From Nostoc sp. LEGE 06077 (GTDB lineage: Bacteria; Cyanobacteriota; Cyanobacteriia; Cyanobacteriales; Nostocaceae): a DNA stretch of 64,000 nucleotides. Below, piece by piece: positions 1-8,591 of this stretch. A model generated the notes under the pieces. The model made no database searches, was not told where the DNA came from, and saw only the letters and a list, made by a program, of their open reading frames with translations. The stretch lies in NCBI RefSeq assembly GCF_015207705.1, contig NZ_JADEWI010000011.1, positions 93,111-157,110 of the forward strand, written 5' to 3'. Numbering within the stretch: position 1 is the first letter of the stretch; each line of letters opens with the position of its first letter. The position numbers were made by a program, and so were the translations under genes.

Positions 1-709
1 CCCACCATTGGGGCTGGCTGAGAATAGTCTGTACTTCCAAGATGTCATCATTGTGACTGCTAAAAGCGACTTTGATGGCTTCTGGCAATAATATTTTATC
101 TAACGGAACTACTGTCGCCAACAACATAAGGTCATACAAATCCTTGCCACGCCAGCGTTTAGCACCCTGCTCAATTAAACCGTGCAGTTTCCAAGCCGCC
201 ATCAGTTCTGGTCGAGCCGCTTGAAGTTTTACAGGTTCTGCTGTCACTAGGGTAGGATAGTCTAGCCACTGAGCGGGGGGAACTAGAGGATCGTTAAAGC
301 CGACATCGATTTGCAGTTGTTGGCGGTAATTTAGTACCGAAGCATCAACTTGGAGGCGCACACCAGGAAATGGATCTTCCAACCAGATACCATGAGATTC
401 TAAAGATTCCAGATGAAAAACAACGCCATCGCTGAAACCATCAGTAGCCAATAATTCCCGAAAGCGTTTAGTACTTGACTCAATATCAAAGGGATATAAG
501 CCTAGAAAATCAACATCCACCGCAATACGATGTCCTGGGGGAACCCATAACCGTGTCAACATTCCCCCACGCAGGACTAAATCTGCGGTGTCAGCAGAGT
601 AAGCAACACGGCGTAGCAAACTTTCTAAGATGTGATAAGTTAGGACTTCATCAATTGGGCGATCGCTTGTTTGAGAGATGTCCTGTAAACTTTGCTCAAG
701 CATTGTCAT
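1..709 (-). CDS. Nucleotidyltransferase, AbiEii/AbiGii toxin-like (partial)
   Basis: The C-terminal end lies beyond the left edge; 236 codons are visible. The protein resembles the AbiEii/AbiGii (DUF1814) nucleotidyltransferase-fold family, the toxin half of type IV toxin-antitoxin systems and related phage-exclusion modules. Visible signatures are LRGGMLTRLW (glycine motif, about residues 46-55) and AVDVDFLG (the metal-binding DxD, about 63-70), followed by a helical region with KWRGKDLYDL-like sequence. The ATG at 709 overlaps the end of the upstream gene by 14 bp; an alternative ATG at 703 is in the same frame. The overlap implies co-translation. The usual winged-helix AbiEi antitoxin is not upstream, so a toxin role is unproven: many genomic members of this family are uncharacterised nucleotidyltransferases. 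Confidence 0.8.
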   Translation of the reverse strand, partial: MTMLEQSLQDISQTSDRPIDEVLTYHILESLLRRVAYSADTADLVLRGGMLTRLWVPPGHRIAVDVDFLGLYPFDIESSTKRFRELLATDGFSDGVVFHLESLESHGIWLEDPFPGVRLQVDASVLNYRQQLQIDVGFNDPLVPPAQWLDYPTLVTAEPVKLQAARPELMAAWKLHGLIEQGAKRWRGKDLYDLMLLATVVPLDKILLPEAIKVAFSSHNDDILEVQTILSQPQWW

Positions 710-1364
710 TCACACCTCCAAGTTTTTCTAACCAACCAGCATCAAGCTCGATGTTGCTATCGAAAACTGTATATTCTTGCTGTGGTTGTAGTAGAGGAAT
801 GCCCTGTGCGCGTAGTGATGTCAGCAGTGTGTGAAAGCGGTCTTGTGCCGAGTTTCGTCCCACTCCATACAACCGCAAGGTAATAAATCGCTGGTGCTGA
901 CCGTTAGCTTTCCGCTTAAAAGCATTCGTAGATAGATGTGCGCCTTGGGTTGCACAATATTGACGCAAAGCTTCCAAGTCGGTATTCTTTGCCAGCAAGG
1001 CTTTGATGTGAAACTCAAAGTAATTTGTCGTTGGATGCTGCAAAACTGCGCTATCTGTCACCGGGATATCTTGGTTATAAACCATCGCCTCAATTTTCAC
1101 CCGATTCACCTGATAACCTGCTTGCCAAAGTTGTTGGGCTAGGCTGTGAACTTCTGTACAAACTTGAGGTAGAGTTCCCCAATGATGGGATGCAGTCATC
1201 GGTTGCGATCGCACTAAGCCACTGGGTAATTTAATCAGAATACATTTAAGATTTAACTGCTGACAAATCTGTTGAAAGCGCTGTACTGTAGCTGACGACT
1301 CTGCACAGATGGTGATGTGTGCTTCAAATGTGCCTGTGTAGTGATACGTATTCAGAAAATTCAA
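696..1364 (-). CDS. Unknown protein with two similar halves, paired with the nucleotidyltransferase
   Basis: I do not recognise this 222-residue protein. It appears to contain an internal duplication: the first half starts near GTFEAHITI and ends near EAMVYNQ, the second starts near NYFEFHIKAL and ends near EYTVFDSN. Each half has a Phe-Glu-x-His-Ile strand, a Cys-containing helix, a basic/Gly segment, a Leu-rich helix after a His, and an ending Glu-x-x-Val strand. The best start visible is TTG at 1364, preceded in frame by a stop, so the true start is uncertain. The stop overlaps the downstream nucleotidyltransferase start, so the two form an operon. A partner, regulator or antitoxin role is inferred from position only. 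Confidence 0.65.
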   Translation of the reverse strand: MNFLNTYHYTGTFEAHITICAESSATVQRFQQICQQLNLKCILIKLPSGLVRSQPMTASHHWGTLPQVCTEVHSLAQQLWQAGYQVNRVKIEAMVYNQDIPVTDSAVLQHPTTNYFEFHIKALLAKNTDLEALRQYCATQGAHLSTNAFKRKANGQHQRFITLRLYGVGRNSAQDRFHTLLTSLRAQGIPLLQPQQEYTVFDSNIELDAGWLEKLGGVNDNA

Positions 1365-1504
1365 CGCCGCCAGCTAGTAAAAAGGTGGTTCTGTAATTTG
1401 TAGTTTAGGTTGTATCATGAGAAACTTCCTTACTCAATCTCTTTGTAGTATATATATTACAAATAAAGCCTGTCAAGGATTAATCATGATATGTAATCTC
1501 ATCC

Positions 1505-2638
1505 CTACACCCCTACACCCTCACAGCCATTCCCTATATCTAAAACAGTAGTTTCCAAGTGTTGATTATCTGTTGTTAAAACAGATTTCCGGGTTCTATA
1601 AGGAATTTCTTCAATGGGCAAGTTATCGTTATCGAGGTCATCATAAATTAGCCGCAAATGTTTTTCGCCCAGATGATGAATGATCTTACCGTTGTATTTA
1701 CTGGCATCTGCGCCTAAACCTTGGATGCGTATTAGGCCATTGAATACGGTAGCCCTAGCTAAATAAATTACTGGGTCATCACGGAAAGGAACATTGACGG
1801 TAGTTGTAGCGGTGAGATGCGCCATACCTCTTTCGTCCATTTCTTTACCTAAAGCGATCGCTGTTTTTTCTAATCCGCGAATGGCAACGATCGCCGCAGC
1901 AACAGCCATTGTAATATCTGTACCATCGTCAGCTAAAATTTGCTGGGAAGAGAGAAACTCATAATTTTCTTCGCCTAAGTCGCGGCGCAGGCGTTGATGG
2001 ACGATGTTACGGGGATTGTAATGGGTGAGTGCGCCGACAATTGCCCCACAAGCTGCGCGGGGTTCCCGCCATAAAGATTCTTGAGTTTTGCCGTAGATGA
2101 GTTGTTCGCCCATATCTAACCGGCCGACATGGGTTTTTAAATCTATCGCGGCGAGAATAAAAGACTGGGGATTACCTGCATAGATTTGGGTGCGCCAAGT
2201 GTCGTCTAATTGATGGGCTATGGTGACATGGGCTAAAGTTGCACCATCATCAGTACCGCCACCAGTGGGGAAAAAAGTCTCTGTTTTTAACTCACCAATT
2301 TCCGATAAGGTCGCAAACCGAGTAGCCACCACATCACGATAGGTTCTGGTTGACTCTCCTTGGTGAATGCGATCGCCACAGTTGGTATATGCCAATGTGG
2401 TGATGACACTGGGCAAACTCAAATCTGCGGCACAAGCTTTTAAATCCGAAATACTCGCCCCAGCGAATTGTAATTCATCTCGAAGTACTTGTAGACCATT
2501 CACTAGAGTATAGCGATCGCTGACAATCTCATTTAAGTAGATATTTTTGGCACTATCTTCTTGTCCAAATGTGGCCGATAGTTCCCAAAACTTATTAATT
2601 CTGGCACTCGCTAAAGATGAATCAAAGGCTGGAGACAT
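1505..2638 (-). CDS. Unknown conserved-looking protein, last gene of the cmp cluster
   Basis: I do not recognise this protein. From the ATG at 2638 it has 377 residues; an upstream TTG at 2683 would add 15. It is soluble-looking, without signal peptide or membrane segments. Features include a Gly-rich FFPTGGGTDDG segment (about residue 123), two Cys (TNCGDR and RAACGA) and a mixed alpha/beta composition suggesting an enzyme. It lies 112 bp behind cmpD on the same strand and may be co-transcribed with the bicarbonate transporter. The final codons (EGVGV) are encoded by a CTACACCCCTACACC repeat that recurs elsewhere in the window, so the C-terminus may have been extended by a repeat. Function unknown. 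Confidence 0.7.
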   Translation of the reverse strand: MSPAFDSSLASARINKFWELSATFGQEDSAKNIYLNEIVSDRYTLVNGLQVLRDELQFAGASISDLKACAADLSLPSVITTLAYTNCGDRIHQGESTRTYRDVVATRFATLSEIGELKTETFFPTGGGTDDGATLAHVTIAHQLDDTWRTQIYAGNPQSFILAAIDLKTHVGRLDMGEQLIYGKTQESLWREPRAACGAIVGALTHYNPRNIVHQRLRRDLGEENYEFLSSQQILADDGTDITMAVAAAIVAIRGLEKTAIALGKEMDERGMAHLTATTTVNVPFRDDPVIYLARATVFNGLIRIQGLGADASKYNGKIIHHLGEKHLRLIYDDLDNDNLPIEEIPYRTRKSVLTTDNQHLETTVLDIGNGCEGVGV

Positions 2639-2749
2639 AGTATTTGGCAGTAGAGACTGGGTAAAAAAGAAAGCAAAAGGCAAAAGGTAAAAATACTATA
2701 CCTTTTATCTTTTGCTGTCAGGCTAACCTTTGTCGTCGGGAAAATTTTC

Positions 2750-3610
2750 TTAACCTACGTCATCATGGGCGAAACGGTTGAAGAGGAAATCTAAGGCATA
2801 GTTACGCAGCTTGTAATATTGTGGATCTTCCATAATGCGGGCGCGATCGCGGGGACGAGAAAAGGGAATTTCCATGACTTCGCCAATTTTGGCATGAGGG
2901 CCATTAGTCATCATCACTAATTTATCGGCTAAAAACAGCGCCTCATCAATGTCATGGGTAATCATTAACACTGTGCAGCGGTTATCATTCCAAATTTTCA
3001 GCAGTTCTTCTTGTAATTCTTCTTTGGTAATCGCATCTAGCGCCCCAAAAGGTTCATCTAAAATTAGAACTTTCGGGCGAATTGCCAAAGCCCGCGCGAT
3101 GGAAACCCGCTGTCTCATCCCGCCAGACATTTGCATCGGCTTTTTGTCCATCGCATCACCCAGCCCCACCATTGCCAAGTTTTCCCGCACAATAGCCCTT
3201 TTCTCGGCTTCCATTTTGTTGGGGTAAACTGCATTGACAGCTAAGTAGATATTTTCAAATGCAGTCCGCCAAGGTAACAGCGCATAGTTTTGAAACACAA
3301 CCATCCGGTCTGGGCCTGGCTGGGTGATGGGTTGACCTTCGAGTAACACTTGCCCAGTTGTAGGAAAGTTAAACCCAGAGACCATATTTAGCAGTGTAGA
3401 TTTACCACAGCCAGAGTGACCAATTACACAAATAAATTCACCTTGGTTGACATTCAAGTTAACACCATCAAGAACCGTGAAAGGGCCTTGCTTGGTGGGA
3501 TAAACTTTGCTAACGTCTCTGAATTCGAGGAAATGTCTGCTATTGTCTGTCAGAGTTGGTAATGGTCTTCTGGAGGTGTTGGTAGCTGTGGACAAATTGC
3601 GGTTTTGCAT
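2750..3610 (-). CDS. cmpD: BCT1 bicarbonate transporter, ATP-binding subunit CmpD
   Basis: One of the two ATPase subunits of the high-affinity bicarbonate ABC importer BCT1 at the plasma membrane. The 286 residues carry a Walker A GHSGCGKST (about 63-71), the ABC signature SGGMRQRVSIARAL, Walker B VLILDEPFGALD and the switch His in MITHDIDEA. It has only the ATPase domain, unlike CmpC. The closely related nitrate transporter subunit NrtD has the same architecture; the assignment to cmp rests on CmpA in the same cluster. It follows cmpC after an unusually long 412-bp gap filled with a minisatellite, so its expression could be partly uncoupled from the rest. Confidence 0.9.
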   Translation of the reverse strand: MQNRNLSTATNTSRRPLPTLTDNSRHFLEFRDVSKVYPTKQGPFTVLDGVNLNVNQGEFICVIGHSGCGKSTLLNMVSGFNFPTTGQVLLEGQPITQPGPDRMVVFQNYALLPWRTAFENIYLAVNAVYPNKMEAEKRAIVRENLAMVGLGDAMDKKPMQMSGGMRQRVSIARALAIRPKVLILDEPFGALDAITKEELQEELLKIWNDNRCTVLMITHDIDEALFLADKLVMMTNGPHAKIGEVMEIPFSRPRDRARIMEDPQYYKLRNYALDFLFNRFAHDDVG

Positions 3611-3655
3611 GGCGGGGAATGGGGGGTGAAGTGTGAAATTTTAGTTTTACTCCTC

Positions 3656-3745
3656 CCTAACCCTCCCCTTGGAAAGGGGAGGAAACTTGCTCTTCAGGTT
3701 TCCCCCATTTCCAAGGGGGGATTAAGGGGGGTAATTTGACATCAA
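3656..3745. repeat. GC-rich inverted repeats in the cmpC-cmpD gap
   Basis: Two stem-forming segments lie side by side: CCTCCCCTTGGAAAGGGGAGG near 3663-3684, and CCCCCATTTCCAAGGGGGG near 3702-3720. They belong to a type of dispersed palindrome common between genes in Nostocales; a similar stem (CCCTCCCCTTGGCAAGGGGAGGG) is at about 6148-6170 in the cmpB-cmpC gap. In the transcript they would form strong hairpins downstream of cmpC and could act on mRNA stability or read-through to cmpD. Confidence 0.6.
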
Positions 3746-3780
3746 TGAGGTTCTCAGCTTCGTGAATGAACCTTGGAAGC

Positions 3781-3990
3781 TCATCATTCAACCTTTGAGG
3801 CTCATCATTCAGCCTTTGAGGCTCATCATTCAGCCTTTGAGGCTCATCGTTCAGCCTTTGAGGTTCAACATTCAGCCTTTGAGGCTCAACATTCAACCTT
3901 TGAGGCTCAACATTCAACCTTTGAGGCTCAACATTCAGCCTTTGAGGTTCAACATTCAACCTTTGAGGTTCAACATTCAACCTTTGAGGC
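3781..3990. repeat. 21-bp minisatellite, ten tandem units
   Basis: Ten contiguous 21-bp units of the pattern TCAWCATTCARCCTTTGAGGY, with a degenerate unit on each side (3764-3780 and 3991-4011). Variation is limited to a few positions (a/t, a/g, c/t). The first units have TCATCATT and the later ones TCAACATT, suggesting stepwise expansion. Because 21 is a multiple of three, the array stays open in several frames, reading as LNVEPQR/LNDEPQR heptapeptides on the minus strand. I see no convincing gene there: the reading frames are a product of the repeat. The array sits within the cmp operon between cmpC and cmpD. Confidence 0.95.
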
Positions 3991-4022
3991 TCAACAATGG
4001 AGTTCCGAGGCTCAACTGTCAG

Positions 4023-6026
4023 TTATGCAACTCTTCTAGTGGGCGAATCAAGAATGACTTCAGCAATGGAAAAGTCGCGTTTAATGTCTAAACTGTTGAG
4101 ATAGGCGATGGGGTCATCAGCATTAAAGGGAGTACCATCAAATAACTGAATGGGTTGGCGAGTATAGCTGATATCTAGACCTAATTCCCGTGCGGCGGTA
4201 CTGAAAACGCGCACCCGACAAACTCGTTCCACAACTTCTACCCAATTTCTGGGGAAGGGAGTATCACCCCAACGCGCCAACTGACTCATAATCCAGATTT
4301 GTTCTGTGCGACTGGGGCGGTTAATGGCAGATTCAGAGTAAAACTGGTGATGGGCGTAGTCCCGCAGCGGATGGTCTAAGTCACAAGTTAGGTTATCTGG
4401 ATCTTCGAGTTGGATGTACTCTAAATCAGTGCTGACGTAATCTCTCCCCGCCACAATTCTTCTGACTTCTTCTGCATTTTGAGGATCTGCACAGTATTGG
4501 CAAGCTTCTAATAAAGCTTTAGTTAAAGCAATGTGGGTGTTGGGATATTTTTCTGCCCAATCTTCCCGCACACCGAGAACTTTACCGGGGTGTCCTAGCC
4601 AAACTTCTAAGTCAGTAGCGATGGTAAAGCCGACATTTTCCACGGCGGCGCGGTAGTTCCAAGGTTCACCCACACAATAACCGTCAATACTTTTGTTTTG
4701 CAAGTCCGCGACCATCTGGGCGGGTGGAATGGTGTGCATATCCACATCAGTATCTGGGTCAATACCACCAGCCGCTAACCAATAACGCAACAATAAGTTG
4801 TGCATCGATGCGGGATGGACTACGCCCATTGTGTGGCGTTGGTCACGGGTGCGGAGTAAGTAATTTTTAAAGTCAGATAAGGTGCGGACACCTTCATCAT
4901 AAAAGCGTCTGGCTAAGGTGATTGCGTTCCCGTTACGGGTCATGGTGAGGGCGGTAACTACGGGTAAAGGTTGGTTTTTATTCCCGCCCAAGGTTAACCA
5001 CATTGGCATCCCGGAAGGCATTTGGGCTGCATCTAAATAACCCCCAGAGATACCGTCAACGATACCCCGCCAGCTACTTTCCCGCACGAGGGTGACTTCA
5101 TCTAACCCATGCTTGGCAAAGAAACCTTTTTCTTGCGCTACAGCCAGAGGGGCGCAGGCGGTGAGAGGTAAGAAGCCAATTTCTAAGTTAACTTTTTCTA
5201 AACCATGACGGGCAACATCCGCTGTTTTTCTCGCCCGCAGTTTCTTAATGCGTTTTTGCTGGTTAAGGAAGTAAATCATTTCACTCCGCAGGCTGTAATA
5301 GCTGGGATGTTCCACTACTTCCATGCGTTTGCGGGGTCTGGGGATATCAACTTCTAAGATGTCGCCAATTTTGGATTCGGGGCCGTTGGTCAACATGACA
5401 ATTCTGTCTGACAACAGCACTGCTTCATCTACGTCATGAGTCACCATAACCGCTGTGACTTCATTTTCTTCACAGATTTGCATTAACTGTTCTTGCAAAT
5501 TACCACGTGTCAAGGCATCTAACGCACCGAAGGGTTCATCTAACAGTAATAGTTTAGGACGAATTGCCAAGGCACGAGCGATCGCTACCCGTTGTTTTTG
5601 TCCACCGGATAACATTCCTGGTTGTTTGTCAGCGTGGGGACGCAAACCCACCATATCTATATGTTTATCAACAATTGCTTTGCGTTCAGCCGCGGGTAAA
5701 CCATTCATCACTGAGTCTACCGCCAAAGCAATATTCTCTCTCACCGTCCGCCAAGGCAATAGGGAATAATTTTGAAATACCACCATCCGGTCTGGCCCTG
5801 GCTTGGTGATTTTTTGTCCTTGCAGCGTCACAATACCTTCGGTTGGTAAATCCAAACCCGCAATCATATTTAATAATGTGGATTTACCGCAACCAGAGTG
5901 ACCAATTAAAGAAACAAATTCACCTTTTTTAATTTCCAGGTCAATACCTTTTAAAGCAATATATTGACCGCCGCCAGTTAAGTTAAATACTTTATCAATT
6001 TGATCAACAGCAACAAATACTGACAT
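4023..6026 (-). CDS. cmpC: BCT1 bicarbonate transporter, ATPase/solute-binding fusion CmpC
   Basis: The second ATPase of BCT1. Residues 1 to about 265 are an ABC ATPase: Walker A GHSGCGKST (about 43-51), signature LSGGQKQRVAIARAL, Walker B LLLLDEPFGALD, switch His in MVTHDVDEA. Residues from about 283 to 667 form a second domain homologous to the solute-binding protein CmpA (EIGFLPLTACAPLAVAQEKG at its start, GYCVGEPWNYRAA in its middle), which in this family faces the cytoplasm and is thought to regulate transport. This fusion is diagnostic for CmpC/NrtC. ATG at 6026 is the start; the gene follows cmpB after 221 bp holding a MITE-like element. Confidence 0.92.
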   Translation of the reverse strand: MSVFVAVDQIDKVFNLTGGGQYIALKGIDLEIKKGEFVSLIGHSGCGKSTLLNMIAGLDLPTEGIVTLQGQKITKPGPDRMVVFQNYSLLPWRTVRENIALAVDSVMNGLPAAERKAIVDKHIDMVGLRPHADKQPGMLSGGQKQRVAIARALAIRPKLLLLDEPFGALDALTRGNLQEQLMQICEENEVTAVMVTHDVDEAVLLSDRIVMLTNGPESKIGDILEVDIPRPRKRMEVVEHPSYYSLRSEMIYFLNQQKRIKKLRARKTADVARHGLEKVNLEIGFLPLTACAPLAVAQEKGFFAKHGLDEVTLVRESSWRGIVDGISGGYLDAAQMPSGMPMWLTLGGNKNQPLPVVTALTMTRNGNAITLARRFYDEGVRTLSDFKNYLLRTRDQRHTMGVVHPASMHNLLLRYWLAAGGIDPDTDVDMHTIPPAQMVADLQNKSIDGYCVGEPWNYRAAVENVGFTIATDLEVWLGHPGKVLGVREDWAEKYPNTHIALTKALLEACQYCADPQNAEEVRRIVAGRDYVSTDLEYIQLEDPDNLTCDLDHPLRDYAHHQFYSESAINRPSRTEQIWIMSQLARWGDTPFPRNWVEVVERVCRVRVFSTAARELGLDISYTRQPIQLFDGTPFNADDPIAYLNSLDIKRDFSIAEVILDSPTRRVA

Positions 6027-6097
6027 GGCTTTAAAGTGGGGATTCTAAAGTGTGAAGTGGGGATGACAGGGGACAGGTGACAGGGACAGGTGACAGG

Positions 6098-6222
6098 ATA
6101 TATAGCGTTTCCAACTCCAGTGAGGTACAAAATCACCCCTCCCCAACCCTCCCCTTGGCAAGGGGAGGGTGCGCGACAGCGCGGGTGGGGTGTATTTCAT
6201 GTGCTTGGGAATTGCTATATAT
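6098..6222. repeat. MITE-like element with terminal inverted repeats
   Basis: A 125-bp segment whose ends are imperfect inverted copies of each other: ATATATAGCGTTTCCAA at the left, and the reverse complement of ATATATAGCAATTCCCAA at the right. Inside is a GC-rich hairpin, CCCTCCCCTTGGCAAGGGGAGGG, and a GCGCGACAGCGCG palindrome. It has no coding capacity. Just before it is a short array of GACAGGT-like heptamers (about 6063-6097). This is the architecture of a miniature inverted-repeat element, here lodged in the cmpB-cmpC spacer. Confidence 0.6.
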
Positions 6223-6247
6223 AGCTCTATAACCTGTAACCTCTAAC

Positions 6248-7087
6248 CTACTTTTGTTCTGCTGGTAAAATCAGGTTTTGCAACCAAGCCATGAATTTAT
6301 CGAGAATTAAACCAACGACACCGATATAAACTAGAGCCAAAATTACTTCACTGACGTTGTTATTTTGGTAAGCATCCCAGATAAAGAAGCCGATACCGAC
6401 AATCCCAGACATGACGATTTCCGCGGCGATAATTGCTAACCAAGCCAAACCGATCGCAATTCTTAAGCCCGTGAAAATGTAAGGTAAAGCCGAGGGAATT
6501 AAAATGTTGAGGAAGTATTCTTTGCGGCTGAGTTGCAGAACTTTGGCAACGTTATTGTAATCTTGGGGAATTTGGGTTACACCCACCGCAGTGTTAATTA
6601 AAATCGGCCAAATTGCGGTGATGAAAATTACGAATAATGCTGCTGGTTCGTTTTGACGCAATGCTGCTAAAGAAATAGGAACCCAAGCCAAAGGAGGGAC
6701 AGTCCGCAATAGTTGAAATAGTGGGTCTAAAGCTTTAGACATGGTTTGATTCACACCAATCAAAACACCTACACCAATACCAACGATCGCCGCTAAAGTG
6801 TAACTAATCGCCACCCGTTGCAAACTAGCTAAAATCTGCCAAAAAAGACCTTTATCGATACCGCCTTTATCGTAGAAAGGATACAAAATCAAAATCCAAG
6901 TATCGCTGATAACTTGAATCGGCCCTGGTAAGGTTGCACCAGGAATCCAAGCAAATAATTGCCAAATTACGAGAAATATTGCGATCGCGATCGCTGGCGG
7001 TACAATATTCGGAATTTGTTTTTGTATCTGTGCAATAAAACTGTTATCTAACCTTGGACTAGCTGGTCTTTTTTGTGCGATCGTCAT
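6248..7087 (-). CDS. cmpB: BCT1 bicarbonate transporter, permease CmpB
   Basis: The integral membrane subunit of BCT1, 279 residues. Hydrophobic segments are visible near residues 31-50 (IVPPAIAIAIFLVIWQLF), 95-115, 130-165, 190-235 and 245-265. The permease coupling motif is recognisable around EYFLNILIPSALPYIFTGLR, typical of the CmpB/NrtB/SsuC/TauC family. Start ATG at 7087. It lies 124 bp downstream of cmpA and 221 bp upstream of cmpC. NrtB is the near-identical nitrate relative; the operon's CmpA-type binding protein and the absence of nirA and narB argue for bicarbonate. Confidence 0.9.
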   Translation of the reverse strand: MTIAQKRPASPRLDNSFIAQIQKQIPNIVPPAIAIAIFLVIWQLFAWIPGATLPGPIQVISDTWILILYPFYDKGGIDKGLFWQILASLQRVAISYTLAAIVGIGVGVLIGVNQTMSKALDPLFQLLRTVPPLAWVPISLAALRQNEPAALFVIFITAIWPILINTAVGVTQIPQDYNNVAKVLQLSRKEYFLNILIPSALPYIFTGLRIAIGLAWLAIIAAEIVMSGIVGIGFFIWDAYQNNNVSEVILALVYIGVVGLILDKFMAWLQNLILPAEQK

Positions 7088-7211
7088 AAATTTTGTTTCC
7101 CTTAAATGAATAATGAACCGCAGATAAACAGAGATAAACGCAAGTAAGTTGGGGAGGAAAAATTATCTTTCCTCCTGCCTTCTGCCTCCTGACTCCTGCC
7201 TTCGTTCTAGA

Positions 7212-8591
7212 TTAAACACCCGCTTTTTTAATCGTGAGACTCTTGAGATATGCTTCTGGTTTTTCGGGGTCAAATTTAACTCCATCAAAAAATTCTTCTA
7301 CGCCACGAGATGTACTGGTCGGAATATCAGCCGTAGCAATTCCCGCTTCTTTTGCAGCTTCTTTCCAAATATCTTCGCGGTTAACTTTATTAATGAGTTC
7401 TTTAGCCTTAGCTGCATTATTAGCCAGATAATCTTTCGGTAAGAATCCCCAGCGAACACTTTCAGTAATGAACCACAAATCATGACTCTTATAGGGATAA
7501 GACACGCTACCTTTTTCATCTTTCCAGTAATAAGCAGCCATTGATTTATCATCAATTTTGCGCCCATCACCCATATCATATTTCCCTTGGAAAGGTTCAG
7601 CTAGAATTTCAGCCGTAGGTAAGTTGAAATAATTTCTAGCAGCGAGAATTTGCGCGGCTTCTTTGCGGTTATCAAAGTTATCCAACCACTGTTGCGCTTC
7701 CATAATGCCTTTTAAAAGTGCTTTGGTGGCTTTGGGATTTTTATCAACCCAGTCAGCCCGCATCGCCAAGTATTCTTCAGGGTGATTCTTCCAAATCTCT
7801 GCGGTTAATGCAGCCATAAAGCCGATTTTATCTGTCACAATTCTGTAAGGCCAAGGATCACCAGTGCTGAAAGCATCCATTGTCCCGGTTTTCATGTTGG
7901 CTACGGTTTGCGCCGCAGGTACAGTCAATAATTTCACATCTGCATCAGGATCAATACCACCAGCTGCTAACCAATAGCGAATCCAAAAGTCTTGGTTAAC
8001 GTGAGGGAAAGTTTGGGCTGCGGTGAAGGGTGTAGAAGACTTTAGTTCTTTGAATAAAGACTTGGCTTGAGCAAGTTGCAAACCAATTTTACCTTTATGT
8101 TTGTTGGCGATCGCAATCCCATTTCCATGTGTAATTAACTGCGCCAACACATACATCGGGATTTTTTGATTACCTTTAGTAATTAAACCTTCGGTAATTA
8201 AATGCGGCATAGGCATCTGCCATTGTCCACCATCAATCCCACCACCAGCCGAACCAATTTCTACGTTATCTCGCGCTGAACCCCAAGAAGCTTGTTTTGC
8301 AAGCTCTACCTTGGTCATACCATACTTAGCAAAAAAGCCTTTTTCTTGAGCAATAATTAACGGTGCTGCTTCTACAATCGGCACATATCCCAACTTCACT
8401 GTAGTGGTTTCTGGTGCTTGCTCTGGGCTGATATTAGCCACAGATTGAGCAGTAGGTGCAGCTTGAGAATTACCACCAGTCAGATTTTCCGGGGGGTTGC
8501 CTAAACAGCCTTTAAGAAATACCGCACTCGCAGATACTCCAGCTGTTAAGATGAATTTACGGCGAGAAACTTGGTTAAAAAAATCTGACAT
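7212..8591 (-). CDS. cmpA: BCT1 bicarbonate-binding lipoprotein CmpA
   Basis: Solute-binding protein of the bicarbonate importer, anchored outside the plasma membrane. The 459 residues start with a twin-arginine-type, lipoprotein-type leader: RRKFI near residue 10 and a lipobox ending in Cys (VFLKGC, about residue 29). Binding-domain motifs [15 protein letters not shown] and [10 protein letters not shown] match my memory of CmpA; NrtA has a VGEPW-type sequence at the second site. Hence bicarbonate rather than nitrate, although the two paralogues are close and a transport assay or binding-site alignment would be decisive. First gene of cmpABCD; ATG preceded by GGAGACATTT, a usable Shine-Dalgarno. 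Confidence 0.88.
   Translation of the reverse strand: MSDFFNQVSRRKFILTAGVSASAVFLKGCLGNPPENLTGGNSQAAPTAQSVANISPEQAPETTTVKLGYVPIVEAAPLIIAQEKGFFAKYGMTKVELAKQASWGSARDNVEIGSAGGGIDGGQWQMPMPHLITEGLITKGNQKIPMYVLAQLITHGNGIAIANKHKGKIGLQLAQAKSLFKELKSSTPFTAAQTFPHVNQDFWIRYWLAAGGIDPDADVKLLTVPAAQTVANMKTGTMDAFSTGDPWPYRIVTDKIGFMAALTAEIWKNHPEEYLAMRADWVDKNPKATKALLKGIMEAQQWLDNFDNRKEAAQILAARNYFNLPTAEILAEPFQGKYDMGDGRKIDDKSMAAYYWKDEKGSVSYPYKSHDLWFITESVRWGFLPKDYLANNAAKAKELINKVNREDIWKEAAKEAGIATADIPTSTSRGVEEFFDGVKFDPEKPEAYLKSLTIKKAGV

Noticed and set aside
3781..3990. CRISPR array
   Set aside because: The 21-bp units are contiguous without spacers and there are no cas genes; it is a minisatellite.
3657..4091. Coding regions of heptapeptide-repeat proteins (LNVEPQR and similar) on both strands
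   Set aside because: They exist only because the repeat period is a multiple of three; there is no ribosome-binding site or sequence outside the repeat that looks coding.
2750..8591. Nitrate transporter nrtABCD
   Set aside because: The binding protein has FSTGDPWP and GGQWQMPMP as in CmpA, and nirA and narB are absent from the flanks. The paralogues are close, so this is a choice, not proof.
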